From JBDHZU01 sp039812085 (GTDB taxonomy: Bacteria > Actinomycetota > Actinomycetes > S36-B12 > UBA10799), in the NCBI GenBank assembly GCA_039812085.1, contig JBDHZU010000117.1, positions 1 through 6,317 of the forward strand: a stretch of DNA of 6,317 nucleotides, given 5' to 3'. The number at the start of each line of letters is the position of its first letter. Within the stretch, counting starts at the first letter, position 1. Both the position numbers and the translations under genes were made by a program. This document shows, one piece after another, positions 6,167-6,317 of the stretch. Under the pieces are notes generated by a model that saw nothing but the letters and a program-made list of their open reading frames with translations, was not told the origin of the DNA and ran no database searches.

Positions 6167-6170
6167 CTAG
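6163..6170. repeat. 8-bp perfect palindrome CTAGCTAG at the CPBP stop codon
   Basis: Contains the CPBP stop TAG (6164-6166) and, on the minus strand, a TAG (6169-6167) that ends the open frame to its right. If that frame is a gene, the two stops abut with no gap. No GC-rich stem followed by a T-run is present, so I see no intrinsic terminator here. Confidence 0.6.
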
Positions 6171-6317
6171 TAACTATCCGAAGTTTGGCGATTACGCCTG
6201 GTTACTGAGCGCAACATCTGGGCGTCTTCGCTCGGTGTGTCGCCTACCTGTTGTGTTTGTTTCGGCGTGTCGTCCCCAGATGTTGTCGTTCCGCTTGACT
6301 CACCCGTTCTTACACCC
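6167..6317 (-). CDS. Possible C-terminal tail of an unrecognised gene running off the right edge
   Basis: The minus strand is open from the window edge to a TAG at 6169-6167, giving 49 codons. The residues are hydrophilic and rich in Ser, Thr, Asp and Gln, with an imperfect 10-residue repeat, GDDTPKQTQQ then VGDTPSEDAQ, and a basic end, LRSVTRRNRQ. This looks like a disordered tail, not a folded domain. Support comes from the stop abutting the convergent CPBP stop, the same layout as at 3591-3598, and from a DNA repeat period of 30 bp that keeps frame. Against it, about 50 open codons can occur by chance at this GC, and the plus strand is also open from 6174 to the edge in one frame. No family is recognised. 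If it is not a gene, these 151 bp are the spacer upstream of the next plus-strand gene. Confidence 0.45.
   Translation of the reverse strand, partial: GVRTGESSGTTTSGDDTPKQTQQVGDTPSEDAQMLRSVTRRNRQTSDSY
6212..6285. repeat. 11-bp perfect inverted repeat enclosing two 13-bp direct repeats
   Basis: CAACATCTGGG (6212-6222) is the exact reverse complement of CCCAGATGTTG (6275-6285), with a 52-nt loop. Inside are two near-identical copies, TCGGTGTGTCGCC (6232-6244) and TCGGCGTGTCGTC (6262-6274), 30 bp apart and matching at 11 of 13 positions; the second touches the right arm. Read on the minus strand the direct repeats encode GDTP and DDTP in one frame, so they may be a coding duplication. Otherwise they could be spaced protein-binding sites or a hairpin. 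Confidence 0.55.

Noticed and set aside
6169..6206. AGTAAC/GTTACT inverted repeat with an inner GGCG-ATTA-CGCC stem as a terminator for the CPBP gene
   Set aside because: The stems are short and offset from each other, and no T-run follows, so it does not meet the form of an intrinsic terminator.
6207..6292. Integron attC-like site formed by the CAAC...GTTG inverted repeat
   Set aside because: The core sites do not match RYYYAAC and GTTRRRY, and there is no integrase or cassette structure in view.

Overview
The window comes from an actinobacterium (Actinomycetes-type) of moderately high GC. Four things point there: an LCP protein with a C-terminal LytR_C domain, a SpoIID/LytB protein with the GHGVGLSQYG motif at its N-terminus, a TIGR03089-type orphan AMP-binding-like protein, and a mannose-1-phosphate guanylyltransferase of the mycobacterial Rv3264c type. 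From memory, Mycobacterium tuberculosis keeps a similar set together: Rv3264c (sugar nucleotidyltransferase), Rv3267 (LCP) and Rv3268 (TIGR03089). I cannot name a genus from sequence alone.

Layout, left to right. Positions 1-2055 hold a minus-strand pair: an LCP transferase (652-2055), followed 18 bp downstream by a UDP-glucuronate decarboxylase-like SDR enzyme that runs off the left edge (1-633). A 260-bp divergent spacer (2056-2315) carries a possible ECF-type promoter for the LCP gene and a strong Shine-Dalgarno for the opposite gene. A secreted SpoIID/LytB protein (2316-3593, plus) converges on the TIGR03089 gene (3596-4276, minus) with only 2 bp between the stops. An 82-bp divergent spacer with inverted repeats leads to a plus-strand pair: the sugar nucleotidyltransferase (4359-5441) and a CPBP intramembrane protease (5447-6166), 5 bp apart. 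The last 151 bp are open on the minus strand to the window edge and probably hold the C-terminal tail of another gene, whose stop codon abuts the CPBP stop.

The theme is cell envelope and surface glycan. The nucleotidyltransferase and the decarboxylase make activated sugars (probably GDP-mannose and UDP-xylose), the LCP protein would attach a finished polymer to the wall, and the SpoIID/LytB protein may cleave peptidoglycan glycan strands. The TIGR03089 and CPBP proteins have no assigned substrate. I see no mobile elements, CRISPR arrays, tRNA or rRNA genes, and no convincing intrinsic terminator. I did not find a clearly new system. The least explained items are the TIGR03089 protein, the right-edge tail with its repeats, and the two convergent stop-codon palindromes.
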